In this document: in pieces, positions 16,615 to 27,023 of the stretch
How positions within the stretch are numbered: the first letter of the stretch is position 1
How the letters are laid out: the number at the start of each line of letters is the position of its first letter
Source of the DNA: Pectobacterium atrosepticum
Lineage (GTDB): Bacteria; Pseudomonadota; Gammaproteobacteria; Enterobacterales; Enterobacteriaceae
DNA: 64,000 bases
Assembly (NCBI GenBank): GCA_019056595.1
Contig: CP036163.1
Coordinates: 3,658,001-3,722,000, forward strand
Direction of reading: 5' to 3'
Position numbers and translations under genes: made by a program
Notes under the pieces: generated by a model
What the model saw: the letters and a program-made list of their open reading frames with translations, nothing else
Told to the model about the DNA's origin: nothing
Databases searched by the model: none

Positions 16615-17511
16615 TTAGAATAATTTTTTTGACCAGCCGAGCTTTGAACTTAGTGTATTGAAATAACTGTAATTTTTTGGATGAATCAAATTCAGGTGAT
16701 GTTCACTACGGCGAATCAGCACTTCTTCGCCTTCCTGCACTGGCAGCGCAATCTGGCTGTCACAGCTGATTTCCAAATCGTTGGTAATGCAGGAAAATTT
16801 CAGCCGAATCGTGCTGCTGCTATTGATCACCAGCGGGCGGGCAGACAATGTGTGCGGGAACATCGGCACTAGCGCAATGGCTTCCAATGACGGTGTTAGG
16901 ATAGGGCCGCCAGCGGAAAGCGAATAGGCGGTTGAGCCTGTGGGCGTGGCGATAATCAGGCCATCTGAACGTTGGGAAAAGGCGAATCTGTCGTCAATAT
17001 AGACTTCAAATTCAATCATGTGTGCGACTTTCCCTGGGTGAAGTACCACTTCATTAATTGCGGTACTGATGCTGTCGGGCTGGTTTGTGCGGCAAACGTG
17101 TGCTTCCAGCATGAAGCGCTGTTCGCTCAGATAATGGCCGTCAAGAACGTCAGAAAGCTGCTGCTGAGCATGATCGGGATCGAGGTCAGTCAAAAAGCCG
17201 AGATTGCCACGGTTTACGCCGATTACTTTGATGTCATAGCGCGACAGCACGCGCGCGGCGCCCAGCATGTTGCCGTCACCGCCGACGACCACGGCGAGAT
17301 CCGCCTGCTGACCGATGTCGGCAAGGCTACCTGTTGGTGCGTCTTTCAGGTTAAGTTCCCGTGCAATCTGTTGTTCGATCAGCACGGAGTAACCTTTTTC
17401 GGTGAGCCAATGATAGAGCATCTCATGCGTTGCCAACGCCGTTGGGTGGCGCGGGTGGCCGACAATGCCAATACAATTAAACGGCTTGTTCATTGTAAGC
17501 GGTGTGTTCAT
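16615..17511 (-). CDS. nadK: NAD kinase
   Basis: Phosphorylates NAD to NADP in the cytosol. The protein contains [20 protein letters not shown] near the N-terminus, the GGDGN motif ([14 protein letters not shown]) and the LGFLTDLD and [15 protein letters not shown] segments. The 298-aa form from 17511 is chosen: GAGGAC lies upstream and the length fits, though the ATG at 17493 (292 aa) is an alternative that equals the E. coli length. The reading frame itself extends upstream to 17607. It is divergent from grpE. Confidence 0.96.
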   Translation of the reverse strand: MNTPLTMNKPFNCIGIVGHPRHPTALATHEMLYHWLTEKGYSVLIEQQIARELNLKDAPTGSLADIGQQADLAVVVGGDGNMLGAARVLSRYDIKVIGVNRGNLGFLTDLDPDHAQQQLSDVLDGHYLSEQRFMLEAHVCRTNQPDSISTAINEVVLHPGKVAHMIEFEVYIDDRFAFSQRSDGLIIATPTGSTAYSLSAGGPILTPSLEAIALVPMFPHTLSARPLVINSSSTIRLKFSCITNDLEISCDSQIALPVQEGEEVLIRRSEHHLNLIHPKNYSYFNTLSSKLGWSKKLF

Positions 17512-17641
17512 TGCTGTTTTGTCCTCAGCGTGGTGTATCGGCAGCAGCAGGAACCAATATATGACAGGTTCCCTTGAATCTCCGGTTTTGATCCCCATAA
17601 TAAGCAACTAGCGAGATTAATGCTAAACCGCGGAGAATTTC

Positions 17642-18229
17642 ATGAGTAGTAAAGAACAGAAAACGCCTGACGAGCAAGTCCTGGATCAAAAGGAAGCAGC
17701 AAAAGGGCAGCAAGCGGATGCCGCGCCAGAGACGGCAGACGTAGCTGACCCGCGTGATGAGCGCATCGCCGAGCTGGAAGCCCAGTTTAGTGAACTGCAA
17801 CAGCGTGAACGTGACAATATGCTTCGCGTCCGTGCAGAAGCCGATAACGTTCGCCGCCGTGCGGAAATGGATATCGAGAAAGCGCATAAATTTGCGGTAG
17901 AGAAATTTGCCAGTGAAATGCTGCCAGTCATCGATAACCTGGAACGTGCGCTGGATACGGCGGACAAAGCCAATGAATCACTGGCTTCAATGATTGAGGG
18001 TGTCGAATTGACGCTGAAATCGTTGCTGGATGCCGTGCATAAATTCGGTATCGAGGTGGTGGGCGATGTGGGTGTACCGTTTAACCCAGAAGTGCATCAG
18101 GCTATGACGATGTTACCTTCAGCCGATCACCAGCCGAACCATGTCATGATGGTAATGCAAAAAGGCTATACGCTGAACGGTCGTTTACTGCGTCCGGCGA
18201 TGGTTGCTGTATCAAAAGCACAAGACTAA
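17642..18229 (+). CDS. grpE: Nucleotide exchange factor GrpE
   Basis: A 195-aa cochaperone that releases ADP from DnaK. A charged coiled-coil N-terminus (residues 40-90, [19 protein letters not shown]) precedes the conserved domain ([50 protein letters not shown]). Normal length. A clear terminator follows. A sigma-32 promoter would be expected in the 34-nt gap to nadK or within its 5' end, but I could not identify one. Confidence 0.97.
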   Translation: MSSKEQKTPDEQVLDQKEAAKGQQADAAPETADVADPRDERIAELEAQFSELQQRERDNMLRVRAEADNVRRRAEMDIEKAHKFAVEKFASEMLPVIDNLERALDTADKANESLASMIEGVELTLKSLLDAVHKFGIEVVGDVGVPFNPEVHQAMTMLPSADHQPNHVMMVMQKGYTLNGRLLRPAMVAVSKAQD

Positions 18230-18274
18230 TACTCTCTGCTTTTACGCACGCTATTTAAAACGTATCTTCATCCT

Positions 18275-18303
18275 AAACCCCGTGCTCAGCATGGGGTTTT
18301 TTG
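18275..18303 (+). terminator. grpE terminator
   Basis: AAACCCC pairs with GGGGTTT around an 11-nt loop and ends in six T residues. Confidence 0.8.
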
Positions 18304-18307
18304 TTTG

Positions 18308-18499
<192 letters not shown>

Positions 18500-18665
18500 G
18501 TGTACATTTTGTTAAGATTTGTTTGATAAAAAAGATGTTTTTTAGATTTTTAATGACTCATCATCATTAGCTATCAAAAGAATTGGTATTACCAATCTAA
18601 ATGCACTTGATAATCATTATCATTTTTGTGAGAGTAATAAACAACAGCGTTAGAAGGGTCATACT
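18500..18665 (+). promoter_or_regulatory. mntH promoter region with Fur box
   Basis: GATAATCATTATC at 18609-18621 is an almost ideal Fur-box core, 45 bp before the mntH start. In enterobacteria mntH is repressed by Fur with iron and by MntR with manganese. A separate MntR palindrome was not convincingly found. Confidence 0.7.
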
Positions 18666-19898
18666 ATGCCGGGTGTTATTGAGTCAACAAGCCGTACATC
18701 AAGGAAGGTAAAACTTTCTCTGATGGGCCCGGCGTTTATCGCGGCGATTGGTTATATCGATCCGGGTAACTTTGCCACGAACATCCAGTCTGGCGCGGCC
18801 TATGGCTACACGCTGCTGTGGGTTGTGGTGTGGGCGAACCTGATGGCGATGCTGATCCAGCTATTGTCGGCCAAATTAGGCATCGCAACGGGTAAGAATC
18901 TGGCGGAACATATCCGCGATCGCTTTCCGCGTCCTGCTGTTTGGGCGTACTGGGTACAGGCCGAAATTATTGCGATGGCGACCGATCTGGCCGAGTTTAT
19001 CGGTGCAGCGATTGGTTTCAAACTGCTATTGGGCGTGTCGCTGCTGGAAGGCGCGATCCTCACCGCGATTGCCACTTTCCTGATTCTCATGCTGCAACAG
19101 CGTGGTCAGAAGCCGCTGGAGATGGTCATCGGCGGCCTGCTGCTGTTTGTTGCGGCGGCGTATATTGTCGAACTGGTATTTTCTCAGCCTGAGCTGTCCG
19201 CTTTAGCCAAAGGCATGGCAATCCCTAGTTTGCCGACTTCCGATGCCGTGTTGCTGGCCGCAGGCGTGTTGGGGGCGACAATTATGCCGCATGTGATTTA
19301 CCTGCATTCTTCCCTGACGCAGCATGAAGGCGGTCATTCCCGTGCCGAGCGCTATTCTGCAACGAAAGTTGATGTCGCGATTGCGATGACGATTGCCGGA
19401 TTCGTCAATCTGGCGATGATGGCAACGGCGGCGGCGGCATTCCATTTCAGCGGTAACCAGGATATTGCCGATCTGGATAAAGCCTACCTCACGCTGGAGC
19501 CGCTGTTAGGTAAAGCCGCCGCGGTGATTTTCGGTCTGAGTCTGGTGGCGGCAGGCCTTTCTTCCACCGTTGTCGGTACGCTGGCGGGTCAGGTAGTGAT
19601 GCAAGGGTTCGTGCGCTTCCATATCCCGCTCTGGGTTCGCCGAGCCGTGACGATGCTGCCATCGTTTATCGTAATTTTGTCCGGTATGGATCCGACGCGA
19701 GTGTTGGTGTTGAGTCAAGTAGTGCTGAGCTTCGGGATTGCGCTGGCGCTGGTTCCTTTGCTGTCCTTCACTGGCAATCGTGAACTGATGGGGTCGATGG
19801 TTAACGGAAAATGGGTACAGCGCATCGGACAACTTATTGTCGTGCTAGTGGTTTCCCTGAATATGTATCTGCTGATTGATACGATCATAGGGATATAA
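18666..19898 (+). CDS. mntH: Divalent metal (Mn/Fe) transporter MntH, Nramp family
   Basis: A 410-aa proton-coupled Mn(II) importer of the inner membrane with about 11 membrane segments. The metal-site motif DPGNFATNI (residue 32 onwards, [11 protein letters not shown]) and the [13 protein letters not shown] helix are diagnostic of Nramp. Ends with a short hydrophobic helix. AAGGG precedes the ATG at normal spacing. A Fur box lies in the promoter, consistent with metal control. Confidence 0.97.
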   Translation: MPGVIESTSRTSRKVKLSLMGPAFIAAIGYIDPGNFATNIQSGAAYGYTLLWVVVWANLMAMLIQLLSAKLGIATGKNLAEHIRDRFPRPAVWAYWVQAEIIAMATDLAEFIGAAIGFKLLLGVSLLEGAILTAIATFLILMLQQRGQKPLEMVIGGLLLFVAAAYIVELVFSQPELSALAKGMAIPSLPTSDAVLLAAGVLGATIMPHVIYLHSSLTQHEGGHSRAERYSATKVDVAIAMTIAGFVNLAMMATAAAAFHFSGNQDIADLDKAYLTLEPLLGKAAAVIFGLSLVAAGLSSTVVGTLAGQVVMQGFVRFHIPLWVRRAVTMLPSFIVILSGMDPTRVLVLSQVVLSFGIALALVPLLSFTGNRELMGSMVNGKWVQRIGQLIVVLVVSLNMYLLIDTIIGI

Positions 19899-19902
19899 AT
19901 CT

Positions 19903-19923
19903 GGTGCCACATAGCGTGGCACC
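19903..19923. terminator. Hairpin between mntH and the tautomerase gene
   Basis: GGTGCCAC-atagc-GTGGCACC is a perfect 8-bp stem just after the mntH stop and before the convergent gene's stop. It probably terminates both. Confidence 0.7.
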
Positions 19924-19929
19924 GTTTCG

Positions 19930-20133
19930 CTATTTGCTTGCCTTCCTCAACTCTGTCACCGGCACGCCGCCGATTCCCCAGTTGTCCGTTTCAACTTCAT
20001 CAATTACCACCACAGTGGTTTTCGGGTTTTTATTGAGCACATCGACCAGCAGCTGAGTTACGCCTTCAATCAATTGACGTTTTTGTTCAGCGGTGACGCC
20101 TTCATTGGTGATTTTGATGTTGACGTACGGCAT
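19930..20133 (-). CDS. 4-oxalocrotonate tautomerase family protein
   Basis: A 67-aa small tautomerase. After Met removal Pro1 (MPYVNIKITNEG) is the catalytic base of this family, and the EGVTAEQKRQLIEGVTQLL helix and the VVVIDEV strand are typical. The physiological substrate is unknown. It starts 13 nt downstream of the MFS gene on the same strand and is probably co-transcribed with it. Confidence 0.85.
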   Translation of the reverse strand: MPYVNIKITNEGVTAEQKRQLIEGVTQLLVDVLNKNPKTTVVVIDEVETDNWGIGGVPVTELRKASK

Positions 20134-20146
20134 AGGTTCTCCGGAG

Positions 20147-21325
20147 TTAGAGTGATGAGCGGCGATTGGGTAAGCAGAGCCCAGCCGCGATGAAAAGTGC
20201 TGCTGCGCTACACAGAATCGCAGGTGCGACAGCGTGGGTGTCCGTCAGGACGCTGGTGAGTAGTGGGCCAAGAATCTGACCAATACCGTAAGTGAGCGTC
20301 ACCAGCCCAAGCAGGTTGATGCCGTGCGGCGCGCGTAGCCGCTTGGCTAATGGCATCACCAGTGAGGTGGTTCCCATAAAAGTAGCACCAAAGCCGATAC
20401 AGCTGAATATCAATGCCACCAGAGAGTGGCTGAACAGCGTCAGCAGGACACACACGCCTTGAATCAGCAGATTAGCTGTCAGGCAGGGTAACGTTCCCCA
20501 CCGACTGGCGGCCCACAGCCAGAAGAAACAGCCAGGGATGATTGCTAGCCCAACCAGCGACCATAAATGCAGGGATAAATGCGGTATGCCTAGCGCCGTC
20601 ACCATCAGCGGCAGATAGGTGGCGACGACGATATAGCCGAAGCCCGCGAGGCCGTATAGCAGCGCGAGCCGTCGCCAGCCAAGGTGAGGCTGTTCATCAA
20701 CATTGACCATAGGCTGCTGCGGTACGGTCGTTTTGTGCGGCGAAAGTATGAGTAGGGCGAGCAGAAGTAGCGTGGAGATCAGCGCCGCTCCCCACCACAA
20801 TAGTTCGGCCGTTAGTACGTAATGCCGTCCCATGATGATGAATTCATTGCCTAACACGATCCCCACGCCAACCCCAGCATAGAGCGAGGCGATAATGCCA
20901 GTATGCCTTGTGTGGTGTAAAACGATTAGGGATCCGAAGATCATCATCGCTGCGCTGGCGATCCCCGCGATGAAGCGAATGAGCATGACCAGCATCGTAT
21001 TGGTGGTCAATGTCATCGCGAAGAGCAACACGCTGGTCGCCGCCGCTGCGGTAAACAGCAGGAACACTGGTTGAGAGGTTGAGGCGCGACGGCTGAAAGA
21101 GAAAAACAGGCTGCCGAACAGATAACCGACGTAGTTTGCGCTGGCAATATAGGAAAGCTGGCTGAAGGTGAAATCACCTTCTTCCAGCATGACGGGCAGC
21201 ATCGGTGTATATAAAAAGCGCCCAAGCCCCATACCCAATGCCAGTACGATTGTCCCAAAAAGGGCAAGAGTCAGCGTGCTCGATAGGGCGATAAAGCGCG
21301 GACGTTCCATCATGCGATGACCCAA
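20147..21325 (-). CDS. YbfB/YjiJ-family MFS transporter
   Basis: A 392-aa inner-membrane carrier with 12 predicted membrane segments. GMGLGRFLYTPMLPVMLEEG near the N-terminus is the signature of the YbfB/YjiJ group of major facilitator proteins. The true start may be the Met at residue 5 or 6. Substrate unknown. Pairing with a tautomerase gene hints at an aromatic or small organic acid, but that is inference only. Confidence 0.8.
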   Translation of the reverse strand: MGHRMMERPRFIALSSTLTLALFGTIVLALGMGLGRFLYTPMLPVMLEEGDFTFSQLSYIASANYVGYLFGSLFFSFSRRASTSQPVFLLFTAAAATSVLLFAMTLTTNTMLVMLIRFIAGIASAAMMIFGSLIVLHHTRHTGIIASLYAGVGVGIVLGNEFIIMGRHYVLTAELLWWGAALISTLLLLALLILSPHKTTVPQQPMVNVDEQPHLGWRRLALLYGLAGFGYIVVATYLPLMVTALGIPHLSLHLWSLVGLAIIPGCFFWLWAASRWGTLPCLTANLLIQGVCVLLTLFSHSLVALIFSCIGFGATFMGTTSLVMPLAKRLRAPHGINLLGLVTLTYGIGQILGPLLTSVLTDTHAVAPAILCSAAALFIAAGLCLPNRRSSL

Positions 21326-21461
21326 GACATAGAGAATATGTCGTTATCCTGCCCGTTTTCTCGTCAAATAAAAGTGAATAGTCATGAATAGGTTGATGAC
21401 GCAGAGAGAATGTTTTCTGGCAGAAATACGCTGGTGAAAATCGCCTGTTATATCAAGCCCG

Positions 21462-21500
21462 GCTCCATTGCACTGTTCCGCTGGAGCCGGGTTTTTTTAC
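21462..21500. terminator. Strong hairpin between MFS gene and gldA
   Basis: CCCGGCTCCA pairs with TGGAGCCGGG. The T7 run follows on the plus strand, although the flanking genes are both on the minus strand. It may act as a gldA terminator in reverse, or be an inverted relic. Confidence 0.6.
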
Positions 21501-21511
21501 CTCAATTGCGA

Positions 21512-22609
21512 TTAGCTGATGGTTTTACTGAACGCGTCGACAGCAATAATCGCGTGAGCGACGTCTTCAGCCGTTAATCCGCTGTCCAGATTTTTCAGCG
21601 TATCGGCGTCGCTGCACGCCAGTTCACCCACTTTGATCAAATTCTCAAACGGCTCATTTTCCAGATGCAGATCTTTTAGCAGCGTCGGCATGTTAATCGC
21701 GCGGTAGAAGCGAATGTAGCGTGCGATTTCCTCGTCAGGACGTTGCTCCAGCACCATATGTGTCAGCGTGCCGTAGGCGACTTTTTCCCCATGCGTGAGG
21801 TGGTGGATGTCGCCTTTGATCGCGGTAAACCCGTTGTGGATGGCGTGAGCGCCCGCCAATCCGCCATTCTCAAAGCCCAAGCCGGAAAGTAGCGTGTTGG
21901 CTTCAACTACGGATTCCACTGCGGGTGTTACCACACCTTTTTCCACCGCTTTGTAAGCACTATAACCGTAGGCTAGCAGCGTTTTTTCGCAGGTTTCGGC
22001 AATCGCCATGCCCGCTAGCGTAGGTTTACCGCCCAGCATAGAAAGTGCGTGAGAGCGCAGAACCGCCTGTGCTTCGACAAAGGTTGCCAGACCATCGGCA
22101 ATGCCGGAGGCAAACAGGCGTGCTGGAGCCTGCGCACACACGGCGGTATCGACCAATACCAGATCGGGATTCTTGTCGTAAAAGCGGTAGGACTCGAACA
22201 CGCCCTCGTCGGTGTAGATGACGGACAGCGCGCTGCACGGTGCATCCGTTGAGGCCACGGTTGGGACAATCGCGACATTGTGTTTCAGCTCATCAGCAAC
22301 CGCTTTCGCCGTATCCAGCGTTTTACCGCCGCCTAACCCAACGACAATGTTGGTGCCCGCGTCGCGTGCTAGTTTAGCAAGACGGGTGATTTCGTTGCTG
22401 GACGCCTCACCGTTAAAACGCTCGTAATGGTAGCCGATGCTCACCTGTTTGAGGGACGCATCTACGCGCTGGCCGATGATGTCCCAAACAATGCCATCTG
22501 CCATCAGAAACGCTTTCGTTCCCAGAGGCTTGAGTTGTTCACCCAGTTCATCCAGCACGCCGCGACCCTGAACATATTTTCTAGGTGAAGAGAAAATGAA
22601 ATGACTCAT
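21512..22609 (-). CDS. gldA: Glycerol dehydrogenase
   Basis: A 365-aa NAD-dependent, zinc-containing iron-type alcohol dehydrogenase that oxidises glycerol to dihydroxyacetone. Visible motifs: FSSPRKYVQGRGVLDELGEQ at the start, GLGGGKTLDTAKA for NAD binding, PTVASTDAPCSALSVIY, and metal ligands in SGIADGLATFVEA and AHAIHNGFTAI. The start at 22609 has AGGTAG upstream and gives the family length; a frame with 20 more residues lacks support. Confidence 0.93.
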   Translation of the reverse strand: MSHFIFSSPRKYVQGRGVLDELGEQLKPLGTKAFLMADGIVWDIIGQRVDASLKQVSIGYHYERFNGEASSNEITRLAKLARDAGTNIVVGLGGGKTLDTAKAVADELKHNVAIVPTVASTDAPCSALSVIYTDEGVFESYRFYDKNPDLVLVDTAVCAQAPARLFASGIADGLATFVEAQAVLRSHALSMLGGKPTLAGMAIAETCEKTLLAYGYSAYKAVEKGVVTPAVESVVEANTLLSGLGFENGGLAGAHAIHNGFTAIKGDIHHLTHGEKVAYGTLTHMVLEQRPDEEIARYIRFYRAINMPTLLKDLHLENEPFENLIKVGELACSDADTLKNLDSGLTAEDVAHAIIAVDAFSKTIS

Positions 22610-22986
22610 GTTATCTACCTCGATGATGTGGTTTGAGAAGTGATGCGGTATTGAATTCGAGTGAATCATGGAAGGCGGTTGCGGTACGCGCGTTATGACG
22701 AGACAAATTGACGGTGGTGATGGGGAAAACGAAAGCGCAGCACGACTTCCTGAAACGTGACTGATTTAAGGTATAGCATAGTCGATAAACGCGAGATGGA
22801 CGAAAAGAGCGGAATGAGAGAATGAAACTAAACCATGAATATCATAGGTTTGGTGCGTGACGATGCCGTAATTTCCACCAGACATACGTTTCCTTATTCG
22901 TTTATGCGGGAGTTCAAAAGGGATATGATGGCTTCGTTGTTATAAATGAATGCGCTCTTCCAACCATCGATCACCGAGGTGTTTGC
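22610..22986. other. Divergent intergenic region gldA/nudK
   Basis: A 377-bp spacer that must contain both promoters. I see no repeat, hairpin or operator I would trust; GAGGTG for nudK lies at its right end. Confidence 0.5.
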
Positions 22987-23568
22987 ATGTCGTCTCCTAT
23001 TGATATCGTCGAAAAGAAGCTGCTATCCGATCACTGGTTTATTCTTCACAAGTATGTTTTTGATTTGAAAAGAAAGAATGGTGGCGTAGTACGCCAAATT
23101 CGTGAAGTTTACGATCGTGGCGATGGTGCGACAATTCTGCTGTACAACCGGGCGAAAGGCACGGTGATTCTGACACGACAATTCCGTATTCCTACCTACG
23201 TTAACGGCAACGAAAGCGGCATGCTGCTGGAAGCCTGTGCCGGTTTGCTGGACGACTATTCGCCCGAAGAGTGCATCCGCAACGAGGCGATAGAAGAAAC
23301 CGGTTATGCGGTTGGTAACGTTGAGAAGTTGTTTGATGCCTACATGTCGCCCGGCGGCGTAACAGAACGGCTGCACTTCTTTGCTGCCGAGTACGATGAA
23401 TCGCTACGTGATAATTCGGGTGGCGGTGTGGAAGATGAAGATATTGAGGTACTGGAGCTGCCGTTCAGCGAAGCCATCGCGATGATGAACGATGGGCGGA
23501 TTAAAGACGGCAAGACCATCATGCTGCTACAGCACGCGATCATTCGCGGCTGGTTTGCCAAAGGGTGA
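22987..23568 (+). CDS. nudK: GDP-mannose pyrophosphatase NudK (Nudix hydrolase)
   Basis: A 193-aa Nudix enzyme that hydrolyses GDP-mannose. The Nudix box is visible as [21 protein letters not shown] (given only to locate it: residues 87-107, ending EAIEETGY), with Asn in place of the usual Arg/Lys before the metal-binding Glu. [14 protein letters not shown] and [16 protein letters not shown] are typical of NudK. Normal length and a clear ribosome site. Confidence 0.93.
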   Translation: MSSPIDIVEKKLLSDHWFILHKYVFDLKRKNGGVVRQIREVYDRGDGATILLYNRAKGTVILTRQFRIPTYVNGNESGMLLEACAGLLDDYSPEECIRNEAIEETGYAVGNVEKLFDAYMSPGGVTERLHFFAAEYDESLRDNSGGGVEDEDIEVLELPFSEAIAMMNDGRIKDGKTIMLLQHAIIRGWFAKG

Positions 23569-23962
23569 ACGTATTTTATGGCACACGGCTCTCTCCGTGT
23601 GCCGCTTGATTTGTAGTGGTAGCGTTTTCATTTTTGGGTAATGCCGCAGTGACTATGTGATCATGTCGATTATTACCTGAGTAAACGTTTTATTTATTCT
23701 TCTGTGACTCAGTTTTAACTTAAATTTCAATGTTATGGGTTGGTTTTTAGGTTGATTTTCATCACTTTTATCGGTCAGGTATAGACTTTTTTGAAGGAAA
23801 TTTTTCCTAAATTTATTCTATTGAGATCGAATATTCAGCTATTTCTCTCCCTGTTGTGTGACCCGTATCACTGGATGAAGGAATGTAAGCGGTGTAACTC
23901 GTTGCTTCATTATGCAGTAACTCATATTCTCTCTTTACAAAAAGTAAAGAAGGACTGCTCTG
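23569..23962 (+). promoter_or_regulatory. Regulatory region of the gan transport operon
   Basis: TGTGACCCGTATCACT at 23857-23872 closely matches the CRP consensus TGTGA-N6-TCACA. An imperfect palindrome AGGAAATTTTTCCT (23795-23808) could be a GanR (LacI-family) operator. ATGTGATCATGTCGATT near 23657 is a second, weaker CRP half site. CRP activation would fit a catabolic operon. Confidence 0.6.
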
Positions 23963-25228
23963 ATGAAGATCAAGAATAAAGTATCTACCCTATTTGCAGT
24001 TTCATTTTTCACGCTGGGCTTATCGAGTCAAAGCTTGGCTGCTGACGTCACCGTATGGGCCTGGGATCCTAACTTCAATGTTGCGGCAATGCATGAAGCC
24101 TCATCGATATATAAAAAAGCTGACCCAAGTTTCAGCCTGAAAGTGATCGACTCGGGTAAAGAAGATATTGAACAGAAATTAAATACCATGTTGGCTTCTG
24201 GGGTTAAAAATGTTCTTCCTGATATTGTGCTTATAGAAGATTATAATGCACAGAAATACCTTCAGGCTTATCCTGATGCGTTTGTCCCATTGCAGGATGC
24301 CATCGATTATAGTCAGTTTGCGCCTTATAAAACGAAAGTGATGACGGTCGGGAATAAGATTTACGGTATTCCCTTTGATTCCGGCGTGGCAGGGATGTTC
24401 TATCGACTCGATTATCTGGAAGCTGCCGGATATAAAGAGAGTGATATGGTGAATATTACCTGGGATAAATACATTGAGATCGGCAAGAAAATAAAGGAAA
24501 AAACTGGCGTTGATATGCTGACCTACGATATGAACGATGTTGTTCTTCCTCATATTATGATGCAGTCCGGTGGAGAATGGTTCTTCGATAATCAAGGCCA
24601 AATTAATCTCACCAAAAACGCTGCATTGAAAGAAACGTTAAAAACGATTAAAGCGATTAACGACGCGAAAATTGCACGTCCTATTTCTGGCTGGTCGAGT
24701 TTTGTTGGCAGTTTTAATGCCGGAAAATCGGCGAGTGTGGTTTCCGGTGTATGGGTGATTGGCTCAATTAAAAGTGCCGACGATCAGAAAGGAAAATGGC
24801 GTGTTGCGCCGATTCCACGGTTAAATCTCGACAAAGCGGTGCGAGCATCTAATCAAGGTGGGTCGAGTTGGTATGTATTAAAGGGCGGCAAAAACACTCA
24901 ACAGGCGATTGAATTCCTGAAAAAAACATTCGCGGCAGATAGTGATATGTATCAAACCCTTTTGGTTGATCGCGGCGCGCTTGCAACCTTCCTTCCTGCC
25001 ACATCTGGCCCCGCTTATGCAGTAAAAGATCCGTTCTTTGGCGGGCAACCCGTGTTTGCTGATTTCTCTAAATGGGTGACTGAAATCCCGCAGGTATCCT
25101 ATGGCATGTATACCCAGGAAGTTGATAACGCGATTGCCGCTGAAATACCCGCATTACTGAAAGGCGATTCTGTTGATGACGTTTTGAAACGCGCCGAAAC
25201 TGCATTAAAAAATCAGATTATGCAGTAG
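23963..25228 (+). CDS. ganE: Galacto-oligosaccharide ABC transporter, substrate-binding protein
   Basis: A 421-aa periplasmic extracellular solute-binding protein of family 1 (MalE-like). The signal peptide ends in SLA before ADVTVWAWD. Core segments: DIVLIEDYNAQKYLQAYPDA, YGIPFDSGVAGMFYRLDYLE and GGSSWYVLKGGKN. It is the first gene of a cluster with two permeases, an ATPase and a galactanase, so galactan-derived oligosaccharides are the likely substrate. A strong hairpin follows (25238-25262), as commonly seen after binding-protein genes. Confidence 0.88.
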   Translation: MKIKNKVSTLFAVSFFTLGLSSQSLAADVTVWAWDPNFNVAAMHEASSIYKKADPSFSLKVIDSGKEDIEQKLNTMLASGVKNVLPDIVLIEDYNAQKYLQAYPDAFVPLQDAIDYSQFAPYKTKVMTVGNKIYGIPFDSGVAGMFYRLDYLEAAGYKESDMVNITWDKYIEIGKKIKEKTGVDMLTYDMNDVVLPHIMMQSGGEWFFDNQGQINLTKNAALKETLKTIKAINDAKIARPISGWSSFVGSFNAGKSASVVSGVWVIGSIKSADDQKGKWRVAPIPRLNLDKAVRASNQGGSSWYVLKGGKNTQQAIEFLKKTFAADSDMYQTLLVDRGALATFLPATSGPAYAVKDPFFGGQPVFADFSKWVTEIPQVSYGMYTQEVDNAIAAEIPALLKGDSVDDVLKRAETALKNQIMQ

Positions 25229-25237
25229 TGAGTGTGA

Positions 25238-25262
25238 GCTTGGGGGCCGTGAGCCCCCAAGC
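25238..25262 (+). promoter_or_regulatory. Intercistronic hairpin after ganE
   Basis: GCTTGGGGGC-cgtga-GCCCCCAAGC is a perfect 10-bp stem without a T run. Such hairpins after binding-protein genes usually protect the upstream mRNA and lower expression of the permeases. Confidence 0.7.
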
Positions 25263-25285
25263 ACTTCTCTCCAGAAATATATGGT

Positions 25286-26173
25286 GTGATAATGATGTAT
25301 AAACCTAAAATGAATAGGCTTTATAACATCAACGGCTGGGCTTTTGTCTCTATAGCTGTTGGGTTAATTGCCCTAATGACGATATATCCTATTTTCAAAT
25401 CACTTTGGCTTTCCTTTCAGTCTGGCCGTGGAGTGGTGACGCAATTTGTCGGCATGGGAAATATCATTCGTTTATTTAATGATCCGATGTTTAAAACGGC
25501 GCTTTGGAATACGTTGACGTTTCTGGTGATCCAAGTGCCGATTATGATTTTGCTCTCATTAGCGATTTCTTCTTGCCTGAATTCGTCGCAGCTTAAATAT
25601 CGCCAGTGGTTTAGAATAGCGATCTTTTTACCCTGTGTGACGTCGCTGGTTGCCTACTCGATTCTTTTTAAGAGTATGTTTGAACTGGATGGTGTGATTA
25701 ATTCATTTTTGATGTTTATTCATGTTATTGACGATCCGATTCCGTGGCTCTCCGATCCTTTCTGGGCGAAGGTGACCATTATTATCGCGATCACATGGCG
25801 CTGGACGGGATACAATATGATCTTTTATCTTTCCGCCATGCAGAATATTGATAAATCGATTTATGAGGCCGCCAGAGTCGATGGCGTGAGTCCAATCAAG
25901 CAATTTATCTTTATCACCATACCATTATTGAAGCCGGTCATTCTTTTTACCAGTGTGACATCAACGATTGGCACACTACAGTTGTTTGATGAGGCCATGA
26001 ATATCACGAACGGCGGCCCGGCAAATGCGACCCTGACATTATCACTTTATATTTATAATCTGTCGTTCAAATTTGTGCCTAATTTTGGTTATGCGGCAAC
26101 GGTTTCGTACGTGATTGTCGTTTTTTCAGCAATATTAGCGCTGATTCAATTTAAAGCGGCACGGAAGGGATAA
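25286..26173 (+). CDS. ganF: Galacto-oligosaccharide ABC transporter permease 1
   Basis: A 295-aa inner-membrane protein of the MalF/UgpA type with six predicted membrane segments. The EAA loop that docks the ATPase is visible (YEAARVDGVSPIKQFIFITI). It is followed after 1 nt by the second permease, so the two are co-translated. TM1 lies near residues 18-40. Confidence 0.88.
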   Translation: MIMMYKPKMNRLYNINGWAFVSIAVGLIALMTIYPIFKSLWLSFQSGRGVVTQFVGMGNIIRLFNDPMFKTALWNTLTFLVIQVPIMILLSLAISSCLNSSQLKYRQWFRIAIFLPCVTSLVAYSILFKSMFELDGVINSFLMFIHVIDDPIPWLSDPFWAKVTIIIAITWRWTGYNMIFYLSAMQNIDKSIYEAARVDGVSPIKQFIFITIPLLKPVILFTSVTSTIGTLQLFDEAMNITNGGPANATLTLSLYIYNLSFKFVPNFGYAATVSYVIVVFSAILALIQFKAARKG

Positions 26174-26174
26174 T

Positions 26175-26987
26175 ATGAGAAAAAGTAAAATTAACAGCAT
26201 ATTGATGCATGCTTTTCTCGTGTTGATGAGCATTTTCTCGCTTTTTCCGTTCTATTGGATGGTGGTATCCAGTACCAATAGCACCAGTCAAATCAACATG
26301 GGGAAATTTACGTTTGGCGATCAATTATTGGTCAATTTTACCAATCTGACGAGCCAGGTGGATCTCGCATTGATATTTTGGAATACATCAAAAATTGCAC
26401 TAATCAGCACCGTATCGACGCTTGTGGTGTGCTCCATTGCGGGTTATGCATTTGAGATTTATTCCAGTAAACATCGCGAACGTGTCTATGTCACACTATT
26501 AGCGACGATGATGATTCCGTTTGCGGCGTTAATGATCCCACTCTTCACCATGTTTGGTAAGGCGGGGTTACTGGACACACACTTTGCCGTGATTATGCCG
26601 ACGGTGGCAGGGGCATTTATTATTTTCTACTTTAGGCAATGTACTAAAACGTTTCCGAGAGAGTTAATCGATGCTGCCCGCGTGGAGAGCGTCGCAGAAT
26701 GGAAAATTTTCCTGTATGTCTATGTGCCGATTATGCGAGCCAGCTATTCTGCTGCGTTTATCATTGTTTTCATGACGTCATGGAATGCTTTTCTCTGGCC
26801 ACTTATTGTCCTCCAGTCTACTGAATTAAAGACGATTAATCTGGTGCTATCCAGCTTTGCTTCGGCCTATTCTCCAGACTTCGGGCTTATTATGGTGGGA
26901 ACGGTTATTTCTACTCTTCCTAGTTTGCTTATCTTCTTCGCCATGCAAAAGCAATTTATTGCCAGTATGACGGGCGCAGTAAAGTAA
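26175..26987 (+). CDS. ganG: Galacto-oligosaccharide ABC transporter permease 2
   Basis: A 270-aa MalG-type permease with six membrane segments and the EAA loop DAARVESVAEWKIFLYVYVP. PFYWMVVSSTNS near the start is typical of this family. It forms the transmembrane pair with ganF. It starts two bases after the ganF stop, and the ATPase gene follows after 36 nt. Confidence 0.88.
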   Translation: MRKSKINSILMHAFLVLMSIFSLFPFYWMVVSSTNSTSQINMGKFTFGDQLLVNFTNLTSQVDLALIFWNTSKIALISTVSTLVVCSIAGYAFEIYSSKHRERVYVTLLATMMIPFAALMIPLFTMFGKAGLLDTHFAVIMPTVAGAFIIFYFRQCTKTFPRELIDAARVESVAEWKIFLYVYVPIMRASYSAAFIIVFMTSWNAFLWPLIVLQSTELKTINLVLSSFASAYSPDFGLIMVGTVISTLPSLLIFFAMQKQFIASMTGAVK

Positions 26988-27023
26988 TACACGCGCAATG
27001 GAAAATTAAGTTTGAGGTTCAAC

